A stretch of DNA of 64,000 nucleotides from Hyalella azteca (GCF_000764305.2 NW_025936040.1:62001-126000); one strand, 5' to 3'; counted from the stretch's first letter, positions 1-12,490 are shown. Made by a program: numbers and translations. The notes: a model not told the origin generated them from the sequence alone.

Positions 1-238
1 ATGAAGGCAGCATTGTTACAATGAAGGCAACATTGCTGCAGTGAAGGCAGCATTGTTGCAGTGAAGGCAGCATTGTTACAATGAAGGCAGCATTGTTACA
101 ATGAAGGCAACATTGCTGCAGTGAAGGCAGCACTGCTACAGTGAAGGCAGCACTGCTACAGTGAAGGCAGCACTGCTACAGTGAAGGCAGCACTGCTACA
201 GTGAAGGCAGCACTGTTACAGTGAAGGCAGCACTGCTC
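1..238. repeat. 20-bp minisatellite at the window edge
   Basis: Twelve copies of a 20-bp unit, GTGAAGGCAGCACTGCTACA and variants (early copies CATTGTTACA or CATTGCTGCA). The last copy diverges at CTCGA. It probably extends left of the window. Confidence 0.95.
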
Positions 239-240
239 GA

Positions 241-1690
241 GCTGTCTTCCGCAGACCGGACTTCTTTTGTTTCGTCACTACAATGAAAACGCGCGCGCTG
301 CTGCCGAGTATTGAACTCGCGTCTGGAAACATTGACCACTAAATTCATTTCATAATCGAATATATTTGCTCATATTTTTATTTAACGCAAATCGAAGATT
401 TCCACTGCTATAGGAGACGATAAAATTCTGTAATGCATTCTGTAAATAATTATGATTGAAATAATATCAAAAACAATGTTTCTAATGTGATTAACCTTGC
501 TAAATAATTTTATATCTAACAAATAAAAAATCTGGATTTTCGCCGGCATTGGGGATGATTATTAAAAGTTTTACACATAAAATTGTCGTGGAAAAATTCA
601 ACAAAATTTTTTGAGCAGATAAAAGAAAGATAATAGATGTCCAATTATTTCATATTGTTCTCACTTCGGGTGACAGAATGGTGTTCGGCAAAATCATCAG
701 ACCGCTATTCGACATCCATTTGCTTTACAAACATTAACAGGCCTTACAATTACCTAAGCTTTTTTTAGGAGCCCCATTCCATCATGACATGATTTACTGA
801 ACACCGAACGCAATATCCGCATAACCATAAAGATTTGTTGGATCATGTATTGACATACTGTATAATTGACCGTGTAGAATGTTAAAACATTTCTGTGTTT
901 TTAATGAAATTTTATAGAAAGATCATGGGATATTATTAAGGTACCTAATTGAGGTTGACGAAATAATGTTCACTCATGAGTCATTTGCTATGATAATGTT
1001 GCAGTTTTCGGCAACCTGTGTGATGCAGATGATCGTTTTGTCAAAATTGTCTTTTATCTTCAATGTTGGCTCAATGTTTTTAATTAATTTACTCTAGATT
1101 GAACGAGTATATGTGTACTTTCTCAACCTACGTGCTTGTTCATTTTAGCGCACATTTTCTCAACAATTTTCCGTCGGTTTACTACTGCTTCGCTGTTTTC
1201 TATTTTTCCTGCTAATGACTATGTTTTCCATTGTTTTCCATCTGTCTCGAACGATGATGGAAAGTTAGATTTTTGTCCATCAGATTGTGATGAGAAATTT
1301 TGTTAATAAATGGATGGGTAAGATACTGTAATTGAGCAGAAAGAAGTAGCAATAAGTAGCAATTACTAGTTGGGCGATGTTATAAACCAACGTATCAGGT
1401 TGATTGCATTGTTAACTTGTATAAAATATTGTTCGAAAATCAAAGAGTTAACAAGGAATGCCTGTAAATTCTTTCGAAAGTAAAAAATGAACTCACAGAG
1501 CACGTGCGTAACCAGGAGTTCAATTATACTGCTGAGGGACGTGGAATAACGTAATTATGAGACATGGGGCGATCTCGAGAAGACTTTTGTTCAGTGGCTG
1601 CCGATGAGACGAAGGAGCGAAGACGTTATAGAGTTAAGGACTTATCAGGGATCGCGTAGACTTGATCCTAATTGCCTGCGAACTAAAGTG
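241..1690. other. Non-coding, nothing identified
   Basis: AT-rich sequence with no open frame of note, no splice-site pairs with coding character and no repeat structure that I can see. Confidence 0.6.
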
Positions 1691-2070
1691 CCACGACAGC
1701 GTCGTTTTCTATAAAGCTGGCGTAGTTTTCTATGACGCGAATTTCGTTTTCTACTACGGTAGTGTCGTTTTCTATTACGATCACTTCATATTCTATACAT
1801 TATTTCATTTTTCAAACTTTAAAACGTCGTTTTTAAAAAACGATCATTACATTTTTTCAATCGCCATTTTTCATACAGGTGAGCGTCGTTTTCTATCACA
1901 GAAACTCCATTTTTTTTTCTACACGAGAACTTTGTTTCCTTCGCATCACTATTTTTTTTCAAAAATGCTAACACTCATTTATTTCGTTTATAACACCTTT
2001 TTAACCTATTTATTTCTTTTTAAAAAGCCATGAACACGTTTTCGAACACGAAACCATCGTTTTCTGTCAG
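1690..2070. repeat. Degenerate repeat with a GTCGTTTTCTAT core
   Basis: GTCGTTTTCTAT-like motifs recur at roughly 27-bp spacing near 1700-1790 and again at 1886 and 2052, with thymine-rich sequence between. The 123-codon open frame across it (1662-2033) is a product of the T-rich repeats (Phe/Tyr-rich) and is not called a gene. Confidence 0.6.
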
Positions 2071-3224
2071 AATTTCCCGATTTAGCTCACGTTGCTTCTG
2101 AGTTTTTTTCAAATTCTTTTATCCCCTGGTCTAGAGACGATCTTTTTCGGAGCTCCTTGAGTAGATTAGTGAGATAATTTTTAATTAGATCTTGGACTGC
2201 TATCGCCGAGATTCTCACTCGCGAGAGAAGTCGTGACGCCTGAAGCAAAGGAATTTTGGGGACTGCAAAAACTAGAAAAAAATGACAAAATATTTTTTTT
2301 GCAGTATTATAGATAAATATTTCTATAAACCGATTCATATATACAAATATTTATTTATAATCACGAAATGAATAATTTAATTTTGGTATGTCTTTTCTTA
2401 GAATCTGAAATCACAAATGCTTGAAATGGATCGTCATTCAACATGAGAGTAACTCAACATGAACCAATGAACCAAGAGTAAGTTACAATGAACCAATATG
2501 AAACTTAAAATAAATATTTTTTGCATGTTTGTAAACGCAATCAAAAAAATTTGCAGGCGAATACAAGCAAGCAAAATTTCGTATCCGTGAGATAAAATTC
2601 ATTCAACAAATTAAAATACAGTCATGTGTTGAATTTTAAACTCCATAAAAATTTTACTTACGTCTGCATGCAAATCAGAGCTGAAATTAAACTTATATCA
2701 ATTAATTAATTAACTTCTCTGAACCTTTGAAGAGTTTGAAGCGATCTTGACGGAGTGAAGCTCTCCATAATCACGTTACGCATGAAGCAGCCGTGTTTGT
2801 CGTCGAGTAGAAATATACGCTTGACTTTGCCTTGAAAATATTGTCGGAGAGATTACATTGAAGAGATTATACTACGTAAAATAGGAGTTGTGATCTAACG
2901 ATCAGATGATCGAAGCAGAAAGTCCATATGATATTAGCCGGAAACTACAAGACATCATTATTTAGTTCAATAATTTCATTAGTTAATAAACTACTCGTTT
3001 CATTAATTTGTTTCATGATACAAGATAAACGATGTTATGACGTCAATATAAACTTAGATAAGTGTAAGTAAATATTTTGGATAATATTTACTTAAATTTT
3101 TTAACATTAGGCTGATGAATGTTTAGGAAATAATGAATGTGACACCTTAATTATGTTTATTATACATTGAAGCAATACATACATTTATACATACTATACA
3201 TACAATAAAACAATGCATACACAT
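2071..3224. other. Non-coding, nothing identified
   Basis: AT-rich, with no coding signature. The short minus-strand frame at 2087-2338 has no supporting features. Confidence 0.5.
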
Positions 3225-3430
3225 CATACACTGCATTTCTGCATAAACTGAGTTCCTACACGCAGATATTCATATTCCTTTCTTACACTGCATTTCTACA
3301 TATAATGAGTACCTTTTCTTCTTATACTGAGTACCTTTCTTATATATACCGAGTACCTTTTCTACATATACTGAGTTCTTATAGACACATATTCATTTCA
3401 CACACTGCATTTCTACATATACTGAGTTCG
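3225..3430. repeat. Degenerate repeat with a CATTTCTACATATACTGAGT core
   Basis: The motif CATTTCTACATATACTGAGT and shortened forms (TATACTGAGTACCTTTC) recur about six times, some with an interposed CACATATTCATTTC. It directly precedes the 27-bp array. Confidence 0.7.
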
Positions 3431-3545
3431 TGCGACACTGAACTGTGGCCTTGCATACAGTCGAGTCCGGTATACCCTGCAGCACTGGTCGTAATAGTAT
3501 TTGTATTTTGTATTTTTTTTTTATAGCGCACCTGATGCATCGCTC

Positions 3546-4085
3546 GACGTGCTCACAGCTCATCTGGTGCTCGTTGTGCTGTTAGTGCACCTGGTGCTCG
3601 ATGCGCTCACAGCTCACCTGGTGCTCGATGCGCTCACAGCTCACCTGGTGCACGTTGTGCTTACACTGCACGTGGTGCTCGTTTTGCTCACAGCTCACCT
3701 GGTGCTCGATGTGCTCACAGTGCACCTGGTGCTCGCTGTGCTCACAGTGCACCTGGTGCTTGACGTGCTCACAGCTCACCTGGTGCTCGTTGTGCTGTTA
3801 GTGCACCTGGTGCTCGATGTGCTCACAGCTCACCTGGTGCTCGATGTGCTCACAACTCACCTGGTGCTCGCTGTGCTCACAGTTCATCTAGTGCACGTTG
3901 TGCTCACAGTGCACCTGGTGCTCGATGAGCTCACAGCTCACCTGGTGCTCGATGTGCTCACAGCTCACCTGGTGCTCGCTGTGCTCACAGTGCACCTGGT
4001 GCTCGTTTTGCTTACAGCTCACCTGGTGAGTGCTCGTGTTGCTCAAAGTGCAGTAGGTGCTCATTGTGCTCATCGTTCATCTGGT
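3546..4085. repeat. 27-bp minisatellite
   Basis: About 20 copies of GTGCTCACAGCTCACCTGGT plus GCTCGAT. The unit length is divisible by three, so long repeat-encoding frames run on both strands (Leu/Val/His on plus, Cys/Glu/His on minus); these are not genes. The reverse complement of each unit contains CCAG|GTGAGC, a donor-like core shared with the arrays at the receptor exons. Confidence 0.95.
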
Positions 4086-4199
4086 GCTCACATATATATC
4101 GCTCTTGACAGAGCACCAAGTTCTGGAGCGCGATTGCATGTGTTGTATTTTTAGCAAAATTTCAATCGGTGGCAAAAATAGATTTTGAAGATTGTGGAT

Positions 4200-4870
4200 T
4201 TTCATTTGAAAAGCAGGAGTGCAAGATTAAGAGTATCAGACTGGAAAGAAGAGTGAGAGTGAAGGGATGATGGGGCTTGAGAGTGTCAGAGTGGTATATG
4301 AGAGTGAGGAAGAAGGGCGAGGAAGTTTGAGTGCTTCAGAATGGAAAGAGAAGTGAGGATTAAGTGGTGAAAACGTTTGAAGATGTCAGAGTGGAATGGG
4401 AGTGAGGGTGAAGGGGCAAATGTGTTTAAGAGTGTCAGAGTAGAAAGGAGAGTGAAGGAGAAGGGGCGAAGGAGTTTTAAAATGGTTAAAGTGGAGAGGG
4501 GATTTAGGGTAAAGGAGGGAAGGGGTTTAAGAATATCAGAGTGTCATGAGTCGTGATAGTGAAGCGGTGTGAGAGTTTGAGAGTGCCGGAGGGGCTTAGG
4601 GAGTGAGAGTGAAGTGGTGAAGGAGGTTGAAAGTTTCAGAGTGGAAAGAGGAGTGAGGGTGAAGGGGCGAATACGTTTGAAGGTGTAAAAGTGGAAAGAA
4701 GAGTGAATGTGAAGGAGCGAATGTGTTTGAGAGTGTCAGAGGGGCTTAGGGAGTTAGAGTGAAGTGGTGAAGGAGGTTGAGCGTGCCAGAGTGACTTGGG
4801 GCATAAGATTGAGCGGGTGAGTGAATAAGGGCGTGTCAGAGTTTTTTGTGGTCTGACAAGAGTGGAAATG
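4200..4870. repeat. Purine-rich degenerate repeat, roughly 50-60 bp period
   Basis: Repeated GAGAGTGTCAGAGTGGAAAG and GTGAGGGTGAAGGGGCGAA segments in varying order, strongly purine-biased on the plus strand over about 650 bp. Confidence 0.8.
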
Positions 4871-4928
4871 ATGGAGTGGGTCGGTAGTATAAGAGCTAGA
4901 CTCAGGAGTGTACACGTGAATTTTTCAA

Positions 4929-5059
4929 GACTGAAGGATTTAGGGACTGACGGTTTTAGGGACTGAAGGATTTAGGGACTGAAGGATTTAGGGACTGAAG
5001 GATTTAGGGACTGAAGGATTTAGGGACTGAAGGATTTAGGGACTGGAGGATTTAGGGAC
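4929..5059. repeat. 17-bp tandem repeat
   Basis: GACTGAAGGATTTAGGG repeated about seven times with few changes (one CGGTTTTAGG variant). Confidence 0.95.
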
Positions 5060-5204
5060 GAGCGAGTGATTATACGGAGCATTTGTTGTATAATCTAAAC
5101 AACAATAAAAAATTGGGCAATATGGAGCAATTCTTCGTATTCGTAATCCCTTAGCATGCTATACTTTCCTGTTGAATTATTTTAACCTGTTGCTCTTTTT
5201 CCAG

Positions 5205-5441
5205 AGTAAAAGTAAGCGACTAGAATTCCGAAGTTCTTATGGAAATTGCTTCTGCAGAGCGCGTGGAGAAATATTGCCTCCGCAGAGATACAATATATTA
5301 GGTTATTTGCAAGTTCTCAGCAAAGTTCAACGCAAGGTGTTTGGTGCAGCGACTGCGAATGAAGTTGTTCGCAATCTGCGAAGTGCGAAACGCAGTTCCG
5401 AGAAAAGGTTAAAATCGATTTGGTGGTACAGTGTTGACTGA
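5205..5441 (+). CDS. Possible terminal coding exon of an unidentified upstream gene
   Basis: Begins after a very strong acceptor (CCTGTTGCTCTTTTTCCAG ending at 5204). Open for 78 residues, a basic segment SKSKRLEFRSSYGNCFCRAR followed by ILPPQRYNILGYLQVLS and a Lys/Arg-rich end, to TGA at 5439-5441. AATAAA lies at 5602-5607, a normal distance for a 3' UTR. No homology is recognised and no upstream exon was found, so it may equally be a 5' non-coding exon of the receptor gene or a chance frame. Confidence 0.3.
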   Translation, partial: SKSKRLEFRSSYGNCFCRARGEILPPQRYNILGYLQVLSKVQRKVFGAATANEVVRNLRSAKRSSEKRLKSIWWYSVD

Positions 5442-5719
5442 TTCGTGTAAAAATTTAACAGATACTGAAGAGCGACATTGTACTTTAAAGTGGAAGTCTT
5501 GTGGACTAAGAAATGATTACATGAAGGTACAGTCTTCACAGCAAACTCTTTGAAGAGTATTTGGATAATGCAGGTAAAATATGTAAAAGTACTCAACTTC
5601 TAATAAAAAAACTGACCTGAATTTACACATCTCTATTCTGTGCCGAAAATATTGTCAATCATTAATTTTTCTGATTTTACGAAGCAAGTCAAAAAGTTCA
5701 CTCCAAATTACTAATTTTT

Positions 5720-6163
5720 CTACTTTTGGAATTCTCTGTAATAAAATAGTATTCCATCGAGATAATCAGTCCAGATAAGATTGTTAATCAATATATATAA
5801 TAACCTGAATAGCTTACTGAAAAGTATCTCAGCCCGAGCTTCATACAGTTGGTGAAATATTCTTGGTACTGTTTCATAAGTTTCAAGTCTGCTTTTGAAT
5901 GGCCTTAATGTTTCCTTTTCATTCTCGCACCCCGAATTTCCCTCTGCGTCTTGCTTCAATTCTTTGAGCTGCGCCCGCCCGGCCCAGTTATTTGGACGGT
6001 TTTTATGTTTCCGCTGAGTCCGTCTAGAAATTTTTTTGGTCGTAGTTTGCGAGTCGGTCGGTGGCAAGTAATATCCATTTGAGGCTCGCTCCAAAGGAAC
6101 CAGACCCGCTCGAACACAATTCACCATCGGCACCGGAGTTTTAACAAAAGCCTCCCAAAACAA
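5720..6163 (-). CDS. Unplaced minus-strand open frame (147 codons)
   Basis: ATG at 6161-6163 on the minus strand, open for 147 codons. The middle is basic and hydrophilic (SRRTQRKHKNRPNNWAGRAQ), with a hydrophobic C-terminal part (LFRLLYILINNLIW). It lies head-to-head with exon 1 of the receptor, 207 bp away, so a divergent gene sharing a promoter is possible. No family is recognised. The GC-richer part (5880-6290) could equally be the receptor's 5' leader or promoter. Confidence 0.22.
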   Translation of the reverse strand: MFWEAFVKTPVPMVNCVRAGLVPLERASNGYYLPPTDSQTTTKKISRRTQRKHKNRPNNWAGRAQLKELKQDAEGNSGCENEKETLRPFKSRLETYETVPRIFHQLYEARAEILFSKLFRLLYILINNLIWTDYLDGILFYYREFQK

Positions 6164-6370
6164 TGAATTTCTCTAAGGCATGAGTTCCTTAGGGACCCGA
6201 GCTCAGGCGAAGATTTTCAAACAAATAACACATAGTCAGGAACGCTTGCCTCACCAAACATGGTCGTACCGAGCAGCCCAAAACCTTTTTAAACAAAATT
6301 TAATATGAGTAGTGCAGCTCACGTGTGTCTGCAAGTGGTTCATTAGAAAAGAAAACAGTTTCTGGTCGGC
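6164..6370 (+). other. Leader region upstream of exon 1
   Basis: Between the minus-strand frame and the ATG at 6371. It holds an in-frame TAG at 6344-6346 and out-of-frame ATGs at 6180, 6260, 6305 and 6325. I see no convincing TATA box or splice acceptor. If the receptor mRNA starts here, the leader contains upstream ATGs. Confidence 0.3.
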
Positions 6371-8579
6371 ATGGGAAAGTCAATGCCTGCAAAGTTTTTC
6401 AACAACAACAAAGCCTTGCCTGGAGGAAAGGTTTACGAAGTTCCTACTCATCAATATGCACTCAACATTTGGGCCGGCGATTTCCATCTCTTAGGTTTAG
6501 AGCAAAGCCCTACTCTAGAACAAGTGATCCAGCAAAAAACAAACTTCTCCGGAAAACACGAGCTGTCAGAGAGTCGCATGGGAAAAAATCCTCGTAGAAA
6601 ATCAGGAAGATTTCGACTGGGTAAACAAGCTTGTTTGGAGGCTTCTAAGGCCGTGCATGATAGTGAAGCTTGTGGAACGGTTAGGCTTGAAAATACTAAC
6701 AGGTTTGATCACAATCTGCGGAGTGTAACAAATAAAATCAAAGATGCAACAAATTGTATCACACCAGAACCCAACCACAGTTTGGATTCGATTCATTGCC
6801 GAAATATTGATACGCGCGAGAAAAAATACGGTTCGCGTATAGACAACTGCTTAAATTTGGGTTCGCTTAATAACAACCTTAATAGAAATTTTATATTGGA
6901 CGACGCTGATAAATTTTTGCAGGAGCCAAAACAATCGGATGTTGGGTACATCCATGAGGACTGCTTTCGAATATATATTCCAGGAAGTAAATCCACGGAA
7001 CCAAGCTCAGCTGATATGACCTGTTCATACTCACTATTTTTCCCCACGAAAAACTCATCATACTTATTTTTCTATCAAATCCCAGCAGGTGTGTCACAAA
7101 ACTCAGCAAGATTACTCGATGTTTCTCAAGGACTCGTCTTTGGCCGACGCCAAAAAGACATGACAGCAGCGAGCCACGAGGCCGTCTCCATTGCCGCGGA
7201 AAATCGACAGGCGTCTTCTGATGATTTATTCCTGATAGCAGCCACCCTCGTATCACGCGAAGGCTGCGCGAAGACCAAAGACTCAGAGCCAGTAAATTCG
7301 AAGGTAAAATTTAGCGTCGATGTTACATCAGAGTTGGATTTGAGTGCAAGACTTGCTGCCAACAGTCTTGCGGAAAATTCATTTTATCCGCGACAAAAAT
7401 TCACTGGTGCATATCCTCATTTCGTGATACGAGAGGAACATGACAAAAAATTAAGTGATGAGACTCTCCTCGAAGAAGAAAAAAGTAAATTGAATGATAA
7501 CATTTACCCCATTTCGTATCCGTTTTATCAATTACATGGAAACGCTCTAACTGATTCAATAATGACCGAACAGAATCCATGGGAAACAGATGACTTTGTT
7601 TGTTACTACAAAAAAGAAAATAAATGTATGCCTTCAGTGCAAGCATTTCGGCAAGACGCTTTTCACTCGCATCCGCTATTGGTGCCTCCGATGCCGGCTA
7701 AACTCGGCTGGCGGTTTGAGCATCAAAGTTCTGCACAGCAGCTCGATGGCGACCACACGTATCTAAACGCCGGCAGCCTAAAAGAAGAAGAACCTCCTAC
7801 ATCCGTTGTTGATCGCAGCACAGATTTGCTAGAGAGAGAAATGCGAGACGCTAGACTGCAACACGTTACTGGTGCTGCTGATGCCGAGGTATGCGGCTGG
7901 CATGAGGAGGCTGGATCTCAACTACGCAACATGAGAGATGGTCGGCAAAAGAATTCCAAGACGGTGCACGAATTCCATCGACGGTCAGACAAAACAGATG
8001 AAAATGTTTGGAGAGTAAATGATGTTGCTTGTGAAGATGGTGAGAATGCTCTTCCCAAAGTTAGAAGCATTTCAAACCTGGTTTTTTACAATGTAACTTC
8101 AAATTTCACTGAAGGAATGAATAATCTAAAATGTAATGAAAACAGTGAACTTGAGAACATAGAGGATTTTAGCTCGGAAATATCTACGGAAATCAACAGT
8201 GAAACTAATAAGACTAGTGCTTCATCAGATGACTCTAGTAACAAAATATCAAAGCGAAAAGTTTGTTCTCAAACGACTGCCGAACTTCGAGTATCAAGTG
8301 AGAACAGTCAATTGCATTCACAAAAATGTCAAAACAGAGCGAGAGTTTTGTCTCACTGCGGACGGAAGAAGAGTTCCCGAGTTTGCTTCGATGTATCGGA
8401 TCTCCTGTCGAAGTTTCTGATGCCCGTGTTGATTTTGGGGAGCCTAGCGGGGATGGCAGTGGGAAGTGAGTACCCAGACAGGGAGTGTTGTGACTCGGCG
8501 CCTCCCCCTCCCCCCAACTACCACACCGTCTCCCCCTTCCCCCCAGTGCGGCAGACAACTCCCAAAGGCGATCTAAAAG
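6371..8579 (+). CDS. Gfrl: GFR-like receptor exon 1: long N-terminal region, signal-like segment, Pro-rich linker
   Basis: Open frame of 736 codons plus 1 nt. The ATG at 6371 has G at -3 and +4, and an in-frame TAG at 6344-6346 closes the frame upstream. Residues 1 to about 683 are hydrophilic, rich in Ser, Asn, Glu and Lys, with scattered Cys and no domain I recognise. At residue 684 (ATG 8420) begins MPVLILGSLAGMAVGSE, which looks like a signal-peptide core or signal anchor. A short tail follows with two adjacent Cys, five Pro in a row and a TTPKGDLK end. The donor is AAG|GTAAGA at 8580 (phase 1). A second donor, GTGAGT at 8466, has the same phase and would remove 38 residues. Two readings are possible: the receptor starts at 8420 and the upstream frame is leader or a separate product, or the whole frame is one protein with an internal signal anchor. 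The first exon's linkage to exon 2 rests on phase and order alone. Confidence 0.6.
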
Positions 8580-9763
8580 GTAAGATGAATTATTATTACG
8601 CATTATTTATTTCATTTAAAAATCTATTTGATACTAAAATAGTCATAGAATAAATATGCACACGATTGAGGTATAGCTAGAGAACATTATTATTTTGTGG
8701 TCGACGAGCTTGTTTAATGTAAGTGGTATGTGAGATACACGGTAATACGTGTTGTGCAAAATTCAATACTAACCTCACCATAGTCTATGTGAACCTCCTA
8801 TGGGAGTTCGGAACTCATAATTGAATGCATATTTAATATCTTGACTTATGGTGAAGCGTGTACATTTAATATTAATTTGTTATTTTCATTAAACTAGAGC
8901 AAAAAGCCTAGAATTACCGACGCTTGGCAAGCCACAAAATCGTATGAGAAAGATTCAATACTTTTGTTCGTAACACACGATTCTCATACAAGCTTGCAGG
9001 AAATTAGGCTGGAAGCTTTGAAGAAATGAGGCTATACATGTTCCTGCTTCATAACTCTATGTAAAATAAAAAAATAATTTGTTGTATTTACTTGAAAAAA
9101 ATTTATTTAAACTCATGAAAATTGAAACTGAATTTATATTTTGCAACCATTAGCAACGAATTCGGCACAACAATTTCTGCTTTTACAATGACCCTCATCG
9201 AAACTGATCTTGAAGCTCTGCTTTGCCGGCTGTTCCTCTACAAGCAGGATGTACAAGATTAAAGGTCTAAAAATATTATTTTTCCATAAATAGAACCTTT
9301 GATGCTTATTTATAAATGAAATTGCACTAATTAAAATGCAAAGAAAATATTCAATTAACTCGGGGAATAAGTAGCTAGTTAATTAACCCAGAATATCCAA
9401 TTACAATGAGCATCACGCAAAAATTTTCATTATAATCAATCATTAAAGAAGCTCATTAATATTCTTTGATTGATGCTCAAGAATAAAATTAATCTTTTCT
9501 TGTACTTCTATTAAAAGCGATTTTCTCTCATAAAACATCAACTCAGTTTTCCGATTGCAATATGCAAATTCTTGTATTCCTATTATGTAGGCATTACGTT
9601 TCAATTTGCAACATCCTAGTCAAAAACCTAGCTTAATTGTGCGATAAACTAGAAGTTCAGTTTGTTACACATCACTAGAGTCTGTCATCGCACAAAGAGA
9701 AGCTCTCGTCGCAGCCATCCGCTCGGCCGAATGTAAGCGTCATTTATAACTGCCTCCTGTGAT

Positions 9764-10050
9764 GAGATATCGACTTGCCAGACTGCCGTCCAGCTCATGC
9801 TAACTCTCACGCAGTAAAATTTATAAACATTTGATATAATGAGATATCGACTTGCCAGCCTGCTATCCAGTTCATGCTAACTCCACGATGCACAATTATA
9901 AACAGTTAATATGATAAGATATCGACTTGCTAGACTGCTGCCCAGCTCATTTTAACTCTCTCGCTGCACAATTATAAACAGTTAGTATGATAAAATTTCG
10001 ACTTGCCAGACTACTTTTCAGTCCATGCACGCTGCACAGTTTATAAACAA
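9764..10050. repeat. Tandem repeat of about 76 bp, four copies
   Basis: GAGATATCGACTTGCCAG recurs at 9764, 9841, 9917 and (diverged) 9992, each followed by CCAGCTCATGCTAACTC and an ATTATAAACA block. Confidence 0.9.
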
Positions 10051-12029
10051 TACTAGTATAATGCCTCCACCTTCCCATTCGAATTTTCGAATTTTGATCT
10101 AATTACCAGTCTAGTGCCCTATAACTAGCGAGCAAATAGTTGGATAATATATTTAAATAAAAATAAATATTGTCCAGCCTTTGAATTGTGATATGGCTTG
10201 TCAACTGATCGCATAAATTTTTCGTGCAAAATCGAAATTTATAATTCTCATGTACATGACTCACTTTCAACAGACACTTGAACTGGTGGCAACAGCAATC
10301 TCTTGTCACAAAAAACAAGCACTACAACTATTATTTACCGTTTCACATTGTCAAATGCAATTTTAAATAATACATAACAATACCCAATTACATGAACTCG
10401 TAAAGACTGTAATGGAAAAGAAGACTTGTCTGAAAGAAGTTTTCCAAACGCTGCGAAACATTTTTAAACTATACTAAAAGTGAACTCTCCAAAACAAAAT
10501 TTGTATCATATTGAAGAGATTTTCTTTACCTCCTTGCGTTCAACTTAATAAAAAGAAAAATAAACATTGACTAAGATTTACGAACAAGCCATCTAAAGCC
10601 CTGAGCATTAAAGAAATAAGTTACCACTACCATTGATTACGATATCTTCGTTGTATACGAAAATTCTTCATTACACTGCACAATATGGCAATAAAAATGG
10701 AAATAATTGCTTCTTCATAAGTTTATTAATATTTTACCCATTCAACCTAAGAAATGAACGTTTTTAACCGATTGGAGCGTTGATATCCCTGATATCATAT
10801 TTCAATCTTCATCAAAAGTACGTAAAAAAGTTTCTTAGTCTCGCCGAAGAAAACCCAACGTTTTCTTCCCACTCAAAGCAACCAAAGTACTTTAAATGTA
10901 AAGGATTTTCAAGCAGAAACTCGTGTGCCACGCCAACGGCCGAACAGCGACGTTTTCTTGTCGTAAATTAGAGCAGTTTGCCTTCCCGCGACGGAGACCA
11001 CAGACGCGACTCTGACTGGCTGCCTCACTACCATTCTCCAGATGAAGCTCGGTAGGGAATTGTTTCAAGTTACGCGATACTAAGAAGTTCTTTATTGTTT
11101 GTATGTCAGACAGGCAATAATCCTTAGTTTCTATTGCAAAGGAATTTGTCTACTCATGTCGGTAATACCGACTTGAATCTAGCCGAATTTTTTTGAATTC
11201 CTAATCGAAATTATTCATTCTCATACTATTCAGCAAAATATCATTGATGAATTAAAATACTCGCTGCACAATAGACTTCTATGATTATGCTAAGAGATTT
11301 GTCATTTGCTCTACAAGAAATTTGTATCGATTTTAATTCTACTTTTACAGATCAACAAGCAGTTTCGCAGTGATAGGGCAATCAACTCTTTTAGCGCGGC
11401 ATGTCGTGTTTTATTATAAGTTTAGTTCTCTGATTAATAACTAAAATTTTCTTGCTTCATTCTAAGCAAATAATGAATAGGTAAGTTTAGGCAACATCCA
11501 AATTGGGCAAATCAATTAATTTAAGCTTAGATAAACGATATAAAATATTAATAAAAGAAAACCTTTTTGATAAAACTATAATGAATTCTAAAATGAAAGA
11601 ATTTCAGTTATTTCTTGAGCTTTAATAGGTTATAATATTGCTACAAGGTGACCTATGGACACGATTCTTATTTCATCACTGTTCCTTAAACGCATACAAT
11701 TCATGAACATTATCCTAAAATTACTAAACAGTCATTTCTTCTGCACTTATTCAGGATCATACTTCACCTATTCTTTTAACTACTAGGAATTTAACATTAA
11801 TGAAAGAGTCGTGTAGTAGCCTCCGATTAATGGTTCCAACAACAAAACATTTCCATATATGGGCATCATGCTCTCTACAGACGTCATGCTTTCTCAATTG
11901 ATTCATACGTTTATTTAAAATGTTTATTCCTATTACCAAGGAAGCTAAAAATCTTTATCAAAACATGTATCTCTCGAAAATGTTGATAAGTTAGAACATA
12001 AAAAATCTGAAATCTGCATCAAGTTGTGA

Positions 12030-12250
12030 TATGATAAACGCGTGGCATAAAATCCTCCCCTGGAGCAACATCAGCACTAAGCCGTGATTACAATCTATGC
12101 ATGCGCGACTTGTGATGTTTAGTACACGGCAATGGCCGGAAATGAGAGGGTTACTCTCACCGACTGCAAAGCCTCTGCAAACTTATAGGCGGAATAAGGC
12201 CGGCCGACCGTCGTCATTAGAGTGGCCAGTTGTAAATCGAACCTAATTCT
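12030..12250. promoter_or_regulatory. GC-richer island in intron 1, candidate regulatory DNA
   Basis: About 200 bp markedly richer in G+C than its surroundings, with ATGGCCGG and AGGCCGGCCGACCGTCG motifs and no long open frame. Similar GGCCGGCCGTC sequence recurs at 59914. No specific factor site is claimed. Confidence 0.2.
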
Positions 12251-12353
12251 AAATTGTGAAGCTCACAGTATCCAATGTAGCGCGGTAGTTTGGAACAGTG
12301 GCTTTTATAGCTGTGTGTAAGTTGTTTTTATGGCATTTTTGTATATCGTGTAT

Positions 12354-12490
12354 TTATGTGTTGCTTGTTTTTCCTGTGTTTTTTCTGTGTTCCTTGTATT
12401 TCCTGTGTTTTTCTGTGTTGCTTGTATATCCTGTGTTTTTCTGTATTACTTGTATTTCTTGTGTTGCTTGAATTTTTCGTTTTGCTCGGG
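12354..12490. repeat. Degenerate TTGCTTGTATTTCCTGTG repeat
   Basis: T/G-rich units of TTGCTTGTATTTCCTGTGTT with shorter variants, about five copies. Confidence 0.8.

Noticed and set aside
3501..4154. Long open frames on both strands
   Set aside because: All derive from a 27-bp repeat whose length is divisible by three; no splice sites or protein features support a gene.
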